A stretch of 64,000 nt of DNA. Source: Saccopteryx bilineata. Lineage: Eukaryota; Chordata; Mammalia; Chiroptera; Emballonuridae. Positions 22,292 through 32,567 of this stretch are shown here, piece after piece. The translations under genes were made by a program, and so were the position numbers. The DNA lies in assembly GCF_036850765.1 (NCBI RefSeq), contig NC_089492.1, forward strand, positions 104,551,022 to 104,615,021, read 5' to 3'. Under the pieces are notes generated by a model. The model saw only the letters and a program-made list of their open reading frames with translations, searched no databases and was not told the DNA's origin. Numbering within the stretch: the stretch's first letter is position 1; every line of letters starts with the position of its first letter.

Positions 22292-22445
22292 TTGTCAAAT
22301 CAATGGAAAAAAAAAAGAAAAAGAAAAGGAAATCTTACCTTTTGCAACAGCATGATGGACCTGGAGAGCATTAAGCTAAGTGAAATAAGCCAGTCAGAGA
22401 AAGACAAATACTATATAATTAGTGAAATGTTTTGTGCCACTTCGG
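21655..22445 (+). mobile_element. L1 3' UTR, split by a C-form SINE
   Basis: The blocks AACAGACATATGAAAAGAAG, GAGATACCACCTCATAACTG, CATTCTTGGTGGAAATGCAG and ATGTTCATTGCAGC, then after the SINE GACCTGGAGAGCATTAAGCT, are in L1 3' UTR order. Reading frames of about 70 codons in it are translations of untranslated L1 sequence. Confidence 0.9.
22110..22330 (+). mobile_element. C-form SINE nested in L1
   Basis: The head GCCCTGGCTATGTGGCTCAG and the B box GGTTTGATCCC are followed by a 30-bp perfect (CT)n run at 22256-22285 and an A-rich tail. Confidence 0.85.
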
Positions 22446-22654
22446 AGAAATCTCCTTAAAGGTGAAGGTCTCCCTTCCTGACTCTTTACTTCATCCTGCT
22501 GCCTAAAATATGGATATGATGGCTCACACTCAGGCAGCCTTCCTAGAAATGATAGAACAGTGAGCTGGAAAGCGTGCAGGTCTCTGATGAGTTCATGAGC
22601 CATCGTGCCAGCTCTGAACTTCTATTATGGGAGAAAACAATATATTTTCTTTTT

Positions 22655-23034
22655 GCAAGAAAGAGAGAAAGAGGGGAAGGAAGAGAGATGAAAAGCATCA
22701 ACTTGTAGTTGTGGTATTTTAGTTGTTCATTGATTGCTTTCTCATATGTGCCTTGACTGGGGGACTCCAGCCGAGCCAGTCACCCCTTGCTCAGGCCAGA
22801 GTCCTTGGGCTCAAGTCAGCAACTTTGGGCTTCAAGCCAGTAAACTTTGGGCTCAAGCCAGTGACCATGGGATCATGTTGATGATCCCATGCTCAAGCCA
22901 GTGACCCCGTGCTCAAACTGGTGAGCCTGCATTCAAGCAGGATGTGCCTGTGCTCAAGCCAGTAACCTTGGGGTTTTGAACCATACCTGTGTTCTAGGTT
23001 GATGTTCTATCCGCTGTGACATCACCACTCAGGC
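22655..23034 (-). mobile_element. B-form SINE
   Basis: Read in reverse: A/G tail, then repeated 'caagccagtgacc' modules and the head complement CCGCTGTGACATCACCACTC. The A and B boxes are degraded. Confidence 0.85.
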
Positions 23035-23570
23035 AAAACTTTCATTTTGTTAAAATCTCTTATGCATATGTGTGTTAGGTGGTAAAGTTTCTGCATTTTG
23101 AGCCAAACTTTAAATAATTCTGCCAGCCCGTTATCCCTCAGATATAAAGAAAAGGAACAGGACTTCTCCAGCTTGGTAAGAAAATTAAATGATAAAACTG
23201 CCAACAAAAAGCAAATCAAAATAATAGAAATAAGGAATATGAAAGGCATTGTAAAAGAATTAATGAAGAAGTTTTAATTCATTTAAATGTAAAATTATGA
23301 TTAATAACTGGGAATTATCATTACAGAACAGAATGTGATAACACAAAAATAAAGAATATGGTGGAAGAGGAAATGTGCTGATTTTCTCAGCTTGCATTCC
23401 ATGGGCTCTACAGGTATAGTCTAAAATGGAGTTTAAAGGAGAATCTTTTACCATAATGATTCAAACCTCTAAGTGTTTTTTAGAATCATTAAAAGAATTT
23501 AGTAAATCATAATTTTGATAGTGAAGAAACATTTAACTTAAAGTTCATCAATTCTTATTTTCATTTCAAT
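23035..23570. other. AT-rich single-copy sequence
   Basis: No repeat or gene was recognised. Confidence 0.35.
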
Positions 23571-23574
23571 TTCC

Positions 23575-23830
23575 TTTACTTCCATTAAATGAAAGTCTAA
23601 CATTATTACATATTTTCTATCTCATTCACTGTTTGGTAACATGTTGCTTAGCCTCTGTCTTTGTGTATTTTTCAGTTTTTTTTTCTTGTAATTGATTTCT
23701 AGTGTTACACCATTATGGGTAGAGAAGATGTTTGATATGATTTCAATCTTCTTAAATTTATCAAGATTGTTTTATGTCCTAACATGTGGTCTATCCTAAG
23801 AATGTTTTGTGTGCACTTGGGGCTGGGTGA
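23575..23830 (-). pseudogene. L1 ORF2 endonuclease fragment
   Basis: The reverse translation contains RIDHMLGHKTILINLRRLKS, matching the endonuclease segment also seen in the L1 at 1596-1823. It is a short isolated fragment with stops. Confidence 0.75.
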
Positions 23831-24131
23831 AGAAGATGCAGAGATAGAGCAGAAATTATGCCATTTTTTCTTGAAATGTTTTGTAACTATACACAAATGA
23901 AAATGAACATGTGTCTCTATGCTCAGGCATTAATCAAACTTAATTTGAAAATTTTTAATATTATTATAATAGTAAACACAGGTAGATAGGTAGTAACTAT
24001 CTAGTAGTGACTTTGGAATGTGAAGTCAATATCCACACCTCTTTTTATATATCTTCCTGAAGACAATACAATTGTACTTTAATTTTATGTTTGTCAACGC
24101 AAATTTTTAACCTCACAAGAAAATGTAATTG

Positions 24132-24512
24132 GGCCTGGCCAGTTTGCTCAGTGGTAGTTGTCAGTCAGCATGTGGATGGCTCGGGTTTGATTCCCAGTAA
24201 GAGCACACAGGAGAAACGACCATCTGCTTCTCCACCCTTCTTTCTCTTGCTCTTTCTCTACTTCTCTCTTTTCCCATCCTGCAGCCATGATTTGATTGGA
24301 GCAAGTTAGCTCCAGACACTGAGGATGGCTCCATGGCCTCTGCCTCAGGTACTAAGAAGAGCTCATTGCTGGGCAACAGAGCAATGCCCCAGATGGGCAT
24401 AGCGTTGTCCCCTAGTGGGCCGGTTGGGTGGATCCCAGTTGGGGAGCCTGCAGGAGTCTGTCTCTCTGCCTCCCCTCCTCTCACTGAATAAAAAAAGAAA
24501 AAAAGAAAAAAA
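24132..24512 (+). mobile_element. A-form SINE (diverged)
   Basis: The head GGGCCTGGCCAGTTTGCTCA, the B box GGGTTTGATTCCC, the CTTCTCCACC block, and the CCCTAGTGGGCCGGTTGGGT body are present, with an A-rich tail. AAAATGTAATT upstream and AAAATGTATTT downstream mark the insertion. Confidence 0.88.
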
Positions 24513-24559
24513 TGTATTTGAAAATATAGTGTATAGAAAATGTTTTATCCTCATTTCAT

Positions 24560-24660
24560 AAATAGGCAAACAGTGTCCAAGGTAACAGACCTAAACAATA
24601 GCAGAGCTGGGATTAGAACTAAAATGTTCTCATTTCCAGACCAGATGTTCCCAGAGAAAG
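24560..24660 (-). repeat. MIR-like relic
   Basis: The blocks AAGGTAACAGACC and AGCAGAGCTGGGATTAGAAC match the reverse MIR core. Confidence 0.55.
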
Positions 24661-24723
24661 ACAGTAATTGTTATTTTGCCCTTGTTGACCACAACTGGTT
24701 TTCATGGCAATAACTAATACATA

Positions 24724-25080
24724 GCCTGACCAGGTGGTGGCGCAGTGGATAAAGCATCAGACTGGGATGCAGAGGACCCAGGTTCGAGACTCCAAGGTCA
24801 CCAGCTTGAGCGCAGGCTCATCTGGTTTGAGCAAAAGCTCACCAGCTTGAATCCAAGGTTGCTGGCTCAAGCAAGGGGTTACTTGATCTGCTGAAGGCCT
24901 GTGGTCAAGGCACATATGAGAAAGCAATCAACGAACAACTAAGGTGTTGCAACACGCAACGAAAAACTAATGATTGATGCTTCTCATCTCTCTGTTCCTG
25001 TCTATCTGTCTCTGTCTATCCCTCTCTCTGACTCTCTCTGTCTCTGTAAAAAAAATAATAATAAAAAATAAATAAATAAA
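24724..25080 (+). mobile_element. B-form SINE, near-consensus
   Basis: GCCTGACCAGGTGGTGGCGC (A box) and GGTTCGAGACTCC (B box) are followed by the single-module body, the GCAATCAACGAACAACTAAG block, and a CT-rich tract ending in AAAT repeats. The target duplication TAATACATA lies on both sides. It has fewer internal modules than the copies at 7206 and 18053, so it represents a shorter subtype. Confidence 0.92.
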
Positions 25081-25246
25081 TAATACATACCCAACAGACC
25101 CATTGGTTCATTGAATTTTTTACTTGCAAGGGATCTTAGAGATGGTCTTATGTGGGGTTTCTGCAGAGGTCCTGGGGCATCACCTTTCTAGACCCAAGCT
25201 AGGACCCAGCTGATGTGTCTCTGGGCTCTCATTTCAGCCATCTCCC

Positions 25247-25667
25247 TTTTTTTTTTTTCTTTTTTTTAAGATTTTATTTATTCATTATAGAGAGGGGAGA
25301 GAGAGAAAGAGAGAGAAGAGAGGAGGAGCACATACCAACTCCCATATATGCCTTAACCAGGCAAGCCCAGGGTTTTGAACCAGCAACCTCAGCATTTTAA
25401 GGTTGACGCTTTATCTACTGCACCACCACAGGTCAGGCTTAAAATGAGAGGTTTTTTTGTTTTTGTTTTTGTTTTTGTTTTTTTTTTGAGTGGAGAGGGA
25501 GAGACAGAGAGAGAGAGAGAGAGAGGAGAGACAGAGAGATAGAAATGGGGAAGGAGCTGGAAGCATCAACTCCCATATGTGCCTTGACCAGGCAAGCCCA
25601 GGGTTTCGAACCGGTGACCTCAGCATTTCCAGGTCGACGCTTTATCCACTGTGCCACCACAGGTCAG
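25247..25667 (-). mobile_element. Dimer of D-form SINEs bracketed by one target duplication
   Basis: Two D-form SINEs lie in the same minus orientation (about 25247-25438 and 25452-25667) with a 13-base linker. Each has a T-rich end, GA-rich tract, CAACTCCCATATGTGCCTTG-like body and the complement of GCCTGACCTGTGGTGG at its end. The only target duplication found, GCCATCTCCC, is at 25237-25246 and 25668-25677, outside both units. Confidence 0.88.
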
Positions 25668-25677
25668 GCCATCTCCC

Positions 25678-26320
25678 ATTTTTTAATCTAATTTACACAT
25701 TAATGTTCCACATAAGATTCCATTTTTAAAAGAATCCTGATTTCTACAAATAGGCTTAAGACCACTGATATCTTAATCCTACAGAAATAAAAAGGTGATT
25801 TAACATAATTAATACAAAATGAGGAAGTTTCAAAAAGTACCAGTTCATAGGAGAATAAACAATCTTGGACCAAGCTTATTTTGAGACTGTCTGATATCAT
25901 TCCATTTAGGAGCAGCTGCTTTTCTGAATTCACACTTCTCCTTTTTTTCTAAACCACTAGATAACTAACTCAAGTGTATAGACCGTATAAATCTGATGTA
26001 GTCAAGAAATTATAGATTTGTTGAATGAAAAAGAACCAGGGAAAAATTTTAAATGCCTTACCTTATAATGTTTCAGGGGCTAACTTTGAAATTTGTCTAA
26101 CCAGAAGTAGCTGGCTGAAGTTTAAAATGTGGATCCATTTAAAGGTAGCAGAAATGTTCTTTATTAAATATTTATATACATATCACTATGCTTCTGAGAC
26201 TGATGAAGGCATTAAAGAGAAAACATAGGCAGTTTAACAATTTACATTTATCAAGTGCTTTATAAATTATAATCAGAAAAATAGTATTTGGTCCACTACA
26301 AAGGGTTTTGAAAATGAGAC
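25678..26320. other. AT-rich single-copy sequence
   Basis: No repeat or gene was recognised. Confidence 0.35.
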
Positions 26321-26324
26321 ACAC

Positions 26325-26475
26325 CCAGCTTCAGACTCTTCTTATCATTAGTAGCTGGGAAACTCCAGGCAACCCTACTTAGCCAAACTGACACTTGGTT
26401 TAATCATTTGTGAAATGGAACTGCTGTGAGGATTAAGTGTAATTGCACATATTAAGTGGCTAATTATTCCTCAAG
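26325..26475 (+). repeat. MIR-like SINE relic
   Basis: AGCTGGGAAACTCCAGGCAA, TTTGTGAAATGGAACTGCTG and GAGGATTAAGTGTAATTGCA are in MIR order. Confidence 0.7.
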
Positions 26476-26609
26476 TAATTTCAAAGCTCTTTCTTCCTTT
26501 TTCCTAGAAAGTTGGGTATGATGTTTTTATTAATTGGACCCTATTTTAAATATACAGGAATACAAGCCCTAATATATGGTAAATTGCTTTCAGTATTATT
26601 TTGTATTGG

Positions 26610-26880
26610 TTCCAGGTGGATAGCACAGTGATTAGACAATCAGATACTTTACAAAGTGTTCCCCTGGTATTTCCAGGACCACCTTGCACCATACAGAGCT
26701 ATTGCAATATTATTGACTGTATTCCCTGTGCTGTATTTTACATCCCTATAACTATCTGTAACTGCCAATTTATACTTCTTAATGCCTTCACCTCTTTCAC
26801 CCCGCTCTCCCCTCCCCTCCACTCTGGCAATCACAGGTCTGGTCTCTGTGTCTATGAGTCTGTTTCAATGTTGTTATGGT
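26610..26880 (-). mobile_element. L1 3' UTR fragment (same block as 1-240)
   Basis: It aligns by eye with the beginning of the window: GATTAGACAATCAGATACTT versus GCTAGACAATCATATACTTT, then TATTCCCTGTGCTGTATTTT versus TATTCCCTATGCTATACTTT, ending at TCTATGAGTCTGTTTCAA. Orientation is minus, as at 1-610. Confidence 0.8.
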
Positions 26881-27593
26881 AAATTATTTTTTAATGATGA
26901 ATTATTTTGCAATCTGAATCATAACCAGTAGTTAGTGTATTACAATGAAAAGAGCACTAGGTCAATAAAGACTTTGATTCCCATTTCCATTCTACCACTT
27001 TTAGGTTGAATCATATGAAATGTCCCTAATGGTTGAATAAATTTGTGATGCTGAGTAAATAATAATTTCTCTGAAATTATAGAATTACCTTCATTCATTG
27101 ATTAAACATGTATTATTATATGTCTATTATGTGGCAGGCATTGTTTTAGGTGATGACATATAGTGAAGAACATAATAATACCCTTGGTATGCTACTCAAT
27201 ATGGGAGACATATAATAAACAAGCAAATAAAAGCTTGTGTATAATATATTGTTTTCAAGTAGTGATAAAATATTCAGTAGCTAGGTGATCTCTAAGGTTT
27301 ACTCTAGCTTAAACCAATGTTATCCCAATAAATTCAATTTTTTAAACATTGGGGGGAAGTTATTAAAAAAAACAGATCATTTTGTAGTAAATTATATCTT
27401 TTCTCACTGAACTAGTTTAATGTAAGATATAGCTGTGGATAAGTTTGTACTTTGTAAAAATAAAAATAAATACTATAACTGTAGAAAACCTGAAAGGGAA
27501 TCTTTAGAAATCTCCAAACAAAAGGATTTAGGAGATTATATTGGGAAATAGGTTTGGCTGTATGTAATAGTCAGAAATACCAAATAACAGTGA
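26881..27593. other. AT-rich single-copy sequence with an unnamed ancient repeat
   Basis: The part near 27110-27240 (TCTATTATGTGGCAGGCATT) resembles an old mammalian repeat common at several places in this window (6780, 47990, 55970, 56290). I cannot name it. Confidence 0.35.
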
Positions 27594-27601
27594 CTTAAAG
27601 A

Positions 27602-27832
27602 AGCACTGTTCAATTTTCAACCTTTTTCATCTCATGGTGCACACAAACTAATAACTAAAATACTGTGGCATACAGAAAAATACATTCATGCACATCAGAT
27701 GGCTACTGTTGCATTGGCTGTTGCCATTTTTTTATTTGGCAATCTAAGGGAAAAGAGGCCAGTGTGCCTGACTAAATAGTCAGGTATTGAATTTTTAAAA
27801 ATTCTTGCTGCACACTGGTTGAAAATCACTGG
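27602..27832. mobile_element. Non-autonomous hAT element (family 1, copy 2, inverted)
   Basis: The ends resemble those of the element at 9336 in the opposite orientation (AATTTTCAACCTTTTTCATC and GGTTGAAAATCACTG). CTTAAAGA at 27594-27601 and 27833-27840 is a perfect 8-bp duplication. The GCCAGTGTGCCTGACTAAAT interior corresponds to the complement of the 9336 copy. Its left end carries extra or changed bases. Confidence 0.88.
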
Positions 27833-28070
27833 CTTAAAGAATAGGGGTTTATTTTTCTCGTGAATAAGGCAGTTCAAATACAAAGCTATGCTTGCAGAGT
27901 AAGCTGCTCTTAGTCATTTTTACATTAGGCTTTCTTCCTTACCCTTGTTTGCTTCGTGGCTGCAAAATGGCAGATGGAAACTCCTCCAAAACATTTACCA
28001 ATGTTGCAGGCAGAAGGAAGATAAAGGTCAAGGGGTAAAGTTTAAATGACAGCTTAATATGACTCCTTTT

Positions 28071-28442
28071 TTTTTTTTTTTGTATTTTCCTGAAGTTGGA
28101 AACGGGAAGGCAGTCAGACAGACTCCCGCATGTGCCCGACCAGGATCCACCCGGCATGCCCACCAGGGGGCAATGCTCTGCCCATCTGGGGCGTTGCTCT
28201 GTTGCAACCAGAGCCATTCTAGTGCCTGGGGCAGAGGCTATGGAGCCATCCTCAGTGCCAGGGCCAACTTTGCTCCAATGGAGCCTTGGCTGCGGGAGGG
28301 GAAGAGAGAGACAGAGAGGAAGGAGAGGGGGAGGGGTGGAGAAGCAGATGGGCGCTTCTCCTGTGTGCCCTGGCTGGGAATCGAACCCGGGACTCCTGCA
28401 CACCAGGCCGATGCTCTACCACTGAGCCAACCGGCCAAGGCC
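28071..28442 (-). mobile_element. Full-length A-form SINE
   Basis: From poly(T) to the head complement CACTGAGCCAACCGGCCAAGG. The 15-bp target duplication AATATGACTCCTTTT is at 28056-28070 and 28443-28457. Confidence 0.95.
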
Positions 28443-28457
28443 AATATGACTCCTTTT

Positions 28458-28740
28458 AAAGAGTGTTTCCAGAAGTCTCACCTAGCAATTTCCTCTTACA
28501 ATTCATTAGCAGAAACTTGACCACCACTCCATTTTTCAGCTGAGCACATGGCTACTCTAAAAGAAAATTAGGATTACATTCATATTAATAGGGAGGAGAG
28601 CTCAGATGGATACTGGTAGAGGACTAGCAGTATCTTCTAGAAGGATATACCAAACTTCACTAAGAAATATGAGTCTGAACATCAGAAACAAACATTTATC
28701 AAGGAAAAAATCATTACTAAAAAAGTTTTAGCATAAATCT
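28458..28740. other. Single-copy spacer
   Basis: About 280 bp between two A-form SINEs with no recognised feature. Confidence 0.4.
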
Positions 28741-29128
28741 TTTTTTTTTTTTTTTTTTTTTTTTTTGTATTTTTCTGAAGCTGGAAACGGGGAGGCAGTC
28801 AGACAGATTACCGCATGTGCCCGACTGGGATTCACTCGGCATGCCCACCAGGGGGCAATGCTCTGCCCATCTGGGGCGTCACTCCGTTGCAACCAGAGCC
28901 ATTCTAGCGCCTGGGGCAGAGGCCACAGAGCCATCCCCAGCGCCCGGGTCATCTTTTGCTCCAATGGAGCCTTGATTGCAGGAGGGGAAGAGAGAGACAG
29001 ACAGGAAGGAGAGGAGGAGGGGTGGAGAAGCAAATGGGCACCTCTCCTGTGTGCCCTGGCCGGGAATCGAACCTGGGACCTCTGCATACCAGGCCGATGC
29101 TCTACCACTGAGCCAACTGGCCAGGGCC
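28741..29128 (-). mobile_element. Full-length A-form SINE
   Basis: It starts with about 26 T and ends with the head complement CCACTGAGCCAACTGGCCAG. The duplication TAGCATAAATCTTTT is present on both sides, beginning about 28730 and 29129. Confidence 0.95.
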
Positions 29129-29438
29129 TAGCATAAATCTTTTTACATAGCAAATGCTGTTTGGCATACAAATGATCTCTAATTCCTTTCTCCAACCTCC
29201 ACCTCCATGGATCTGTTTAGTTAAGTTCTATTTTTTAATATCTACTACACTAAAGCCCACTTGTAATAGCAATCCCTAGGCTTGTTTTGAATAAATATGC
29301 AAGCAAATGATGTTCTATTTCCTTTCTACTACATAAAATTTAAGAAGTCTTATAAACAAACAAAACCAAATGATGAAATGAATATCTGAGGGAATCATGT
29401 TGAAATAGAAAAGCAAGAAAGTGAAATTCGATGGAATC

Positions 29439-29472
29439 AGGGACCTCTGCATACAAGAATGCAGAGGTCCCT
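29439..29472. repeat. Perfect 14-bp hairpin
   Basis: AGGGACCTCTGCAT at 29439-29452 is followed by a 6-base loop and its exact reverse complement at 29459-29472. Confidence 0.95.
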
Positions 29473-29570
29473 AGGATTATGAAAGGTTCCACAAGTGCGG
29501 GTATACCTTTTCATTTGAATTCTAGCAATCCAAATATGTATAAAAAGTCTGGTAAAAATGTTTACCAAAA

Positions 29571-29940
29571 GGCCCTGGCCGGTTGGCTCAGTGGTAGAGC
29601 GTTGGCCTGGCGTGCAGAAGTCCCGGGTTCGATTCCCGGTCAGGGCACACAGGAGAAGCGCCCATCTGCTTCTCCACCCCTCCCCCCTCCTTCCTCTCTG
29701 TCTCTCTCTTCCCCTCCCGCAGCCGAGGCTCCATTGGAGCAAAAGATGGCCCGGGCGCTGGGGATGGCTCTGTGGCCTCTGCCCCAGGTGCTAGAGTGGC
29801 TCTGGTCGCGACAGAGCGACACCCTGGAGGGACAGAGCATCACCCCCTGGTGGGCGTGCTGGGTGGATCCTGGTCGGGCGCATGTGGGAGTCTGTCTGAC
29901 TGTCTCTCCCCGTTTCCAGCTTCAGAAAAATACAAAAAAA
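29571..29940 (+). mobile_element. Full-length A-form SINE, near-consensus
   Basis: The head GCCCTGGCCGGTTGGCTCAG and the B box GGGTTCGATTCCC are intact. It ends CTTCAGAAAAATACAAAA. The 17-bp duplication AAAAATGTTTACCAAAA flanks it at 29554-29570 and 29941-29957. The clean boxes and long exact duplication suggest a young insertion. A 180-codon frame running through it is an artefact of SINE sequence. Confidence 0.96.
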
Positions 29941-29957
29941 AAAAATGTTTACCAAAA

Positions 29958-30440
29958 TTCACTATCCAAATGAAAAAGTGGCTGTAATGACTACATGGGT
30001 ATCCATTGTGTATATCAAGTAAAGTGTTGTAGGTGAATGCCAACTGGTTCCTTCAGACATTTCCTATCCTAATGTTCAGAGAAGCTTTGGAATAGAGAAA
30101 GATACAGGTACAGGTAGATAAGCCCAGTACAACCTGCATGAAGTTGTGGAAGCCACAGAATGGTCTCTATGGTAGTGGCAAGGCAGATGTGAGGATGCAA
30201 AGTGACCCTCACAAAGCCATCATCAATTCACTACCCAATTCTTCTGAACCAGCCTTTCTTGGGTTAAAGGTAGAGACTATATTTATACATTGTTAACAGG
30301 CTTCCTGGTAACTTAGGGATATTGAAATTTCAAGAAGCACAGCTCCAGAATGGTGTTTCTCAGATACTGGTTCACAGATGTGCTACATCACAATCCCTTT
30401 GGAAGGTTTAAAAAATAAAGACTGAATAGCAAAGAATTCA
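29958..30440. other. Single-copy sequence
   Basis: No repeat or gene was recognised with confidence. Confidence 0.35.
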
Positions 30441-30444
30441 AAAT

Positions 30445-30990
30445 CATATTTTCTAAGTGTTGGTATTTGGCATAGACAATAAGAAACAGGTCCAAATCCT
30501 TTAAGAATGAACCAGATGGACCTCATGACTTGCTTCTAACATAATAGAATGCAGAAACAATGATGGGATGTCACATTCCAGATTAGGTTACAATAAGACA
30601 GTGACTTCTGTCTTGCTTGTCCTCTCTTGCTCTCTCTTATTGGCTTGCTCTGAGGGAAGTCTGCTGCCATGTTATGAGTTACCTACGGAGAGGCTCACAT
30701 GGCAAAGAACTGTGGGAGGCTTCTGGCCAACATCCAGTGAGGAACTGAAATCCTCAAGCCAACAAGCCACAGGGAACTGAATTCTGCCAATAACCCACGA
30801 GTGAGCACCTGGAGCAAATGAGTCAACAGTCCTGCTGACGCGTTGATTGGGGTCTTGTAAGATACCTTAAGACCAAGGCACACAACTAAGCTTCCTGATC
30901 TACAGAAACTATAAGACAAAAAATGTTTGCTGTTTAAAGCCTCTAATTTGGGGGATAATTTGTATCCAGAGAAGAGTAATTAATACAGGA
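30445..30990 (+). mobile_element. MaLR (MLT1-type) LTR relic
   Basis: CTTGCTCTCTCTTATTGGCT, GCTGCCATGTTATGAG, GAGGAACTGAAATCCTC and the end GAGAAGAGTAATTAATACA follow the order of MLT1-type LTRs. It is strongly diverged and has no internal retroviral region. Confidence 0.65.
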
Positions 30991-31270
30991 ATGCTTCATG
31001 CAGAAATATTTACCAATTTTTGACATTTTGCCATATAAAAGAATATGTCTTGGTCATATGGGATTTTCTTTCATATATAAGGAACATCTTATTCCTCGAT
31101 ACTGTGTAATGTAAAGTTTGACAAGTTAGGGTTCAAGCCATCCAGAGAACATCTATAAATCCCCAACACAGAATAGGTTCTTACTAAAAACCAACACAAT
31201 TGAATTGATAGGCTGGAGTAGATGACCGAGAGCCCTCAAGGATAAGAGAGATTATACTTGATTCATTAGG

Positions 31271-31464
31271 CCAGTATTTCTCAGCCCTAATAATGAGTCA
31301 GAACCACCTGTAGGACTTCTTAAAGCACAGATTGCTAGGGCTCTCCTTCAGTGTCTGATTTAATGTGACTGAGGTGAGGATGAACAATGTGCATTTCTAA
31401 GAAGTTTTCAGATGATGTTGCTGCTGCTGATCTAGGGACCACACTTTGAAAACCACTGTAATAA
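31271..31464 (-). mobile_element. MER5-type hAT relic
   Basis: AGTATTTCTCAGCCCTAA at the left, and ACCACACTTTGAAAACCACTG at the right, match the ends of MER5A in reverse orientation. Confidence 0.8.
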
Positions 31465-32230
31465 GCAATAGTTTCTGTAGCTTCCTTTGGAAATTGGGGG
31501 TGGATAGTTATATGAGAAAAGTACACCTAGACAACTCATAATGCATCAGAGAAACAGCATGTCTGATGGTACCAAACTTAGAGAAATTATAAGGCTCTTC
31601 TGAGATAATTAGGTGGTGGTATTAGAGAGCAAGAAGCTTCACAGCCAAGAAAAATTGAAAAGAAAATATTAAAAGGGCTTGCCAGCTTCATCAGTTCCCC
31701 TCCAAATTTTGCAGTTTAAACAATCACTCTAGCTACAGGGGGAGGAAATCATATTACTGTCTTTCCTAGTGAAACAGCCACACAGCCAGGTTCACCCACC
31801 ATCAGTAGAGTCATAAAGTACCACTCAGCAAGGCTCCTTTAGGTCAGGTGGCTTAAGCTCTAGTTAATGCTATAATTAACTCTACTTGTTCTGTTTACCT
31901 GAGAGAATTTTCTTTGGGATTCTGGATAGAATTGGCTTTCTCTAAGATCATCAGCTGGAGGTCCTGAATGCCATTCAAACCCTTCAGATTTGTGCCTGAT
32001 CTGATTACTGCAGTTTTACAACACTGGGTGTAATTTCCCCTATTGGCATCTGTTGTTTCTATTTCCAAGCTGAAAACGATTCAAGCAGTCAAAAGAATAC
32101 CTGATTGTATTTACTTGTGGGCTATTTTGAAATGCATTTATTTCCTCAATCTTCAGCGGTGTTAATACATAGAGTGCTTTCCAAAACAGCGCATGGGGGT
32201 TGATTTGCGGATTTGTGGCTTTTGTTAGCG
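31465..32230. other. Single-copy sequence
   Basis: No repeat or gene was recognised. Confidence 0.35.
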
Positions 32231-32567
32231 CAGTGGTAGTCAACCTGGTCCCTACCACCCACTAGTGGGCGTTCCAGCTTTCGTGGTGGGCGGTAGCGGA
32301 GCAACCAAAGTATAAATAAAAAAATAGATTTAACTATAGTAAGTTGTTTTATAAAGATTTATTCTGCCAAAATCCGACATAAAGTACTTGGTAAGTAATT
32401 ATTATTATATGCTTTAACTTGCTGTAACTCTGCTTTATAAATTTTATAAAGTTACTTCCCTACTTTATAAATCACCATTACTGTGGAACCGGTGCGTGGT
32501 TAGAAAATTTTACTACTAACAGAGATACAAAAGTGGGCGGTAGGTATAAAAAGGTTGACTACCCCTG
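32231..32567. mobile_element. Non-autonomous hAT element (family 2, copy 1)
   Basis: The ends are CAGTGGTAGTCAACC and GGTTGACTACCCCTG, and the interior contains GCAACCAAAGTATAA and a TAATTATTATTATATGCTTT block. The same element recurs at 51506 in the same orientation. The 8-bp flanks here do not match well, so its duplication has decayed or been altered. Confidence 0.85.

Noticed and set aside
27939..28520. Frames of about 150 codons on both strands
   Set aside because: These are GC-rich SINE sequence; the SINE boundaries are fixed by the 15-bp duplication.
29571..29650. A possible tRNA gene
   Set aside because: It has A and B boxes but is the tRNA-like head of a SINE, followed by a SINE body and poly(A). 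The same holds for all other heads in the window.
29431..29973. A 180-codon open frame
   Set aside because: It runs through an A-form SINE with an exact target duplication; similar frames occur in other A-form copies on both strands.
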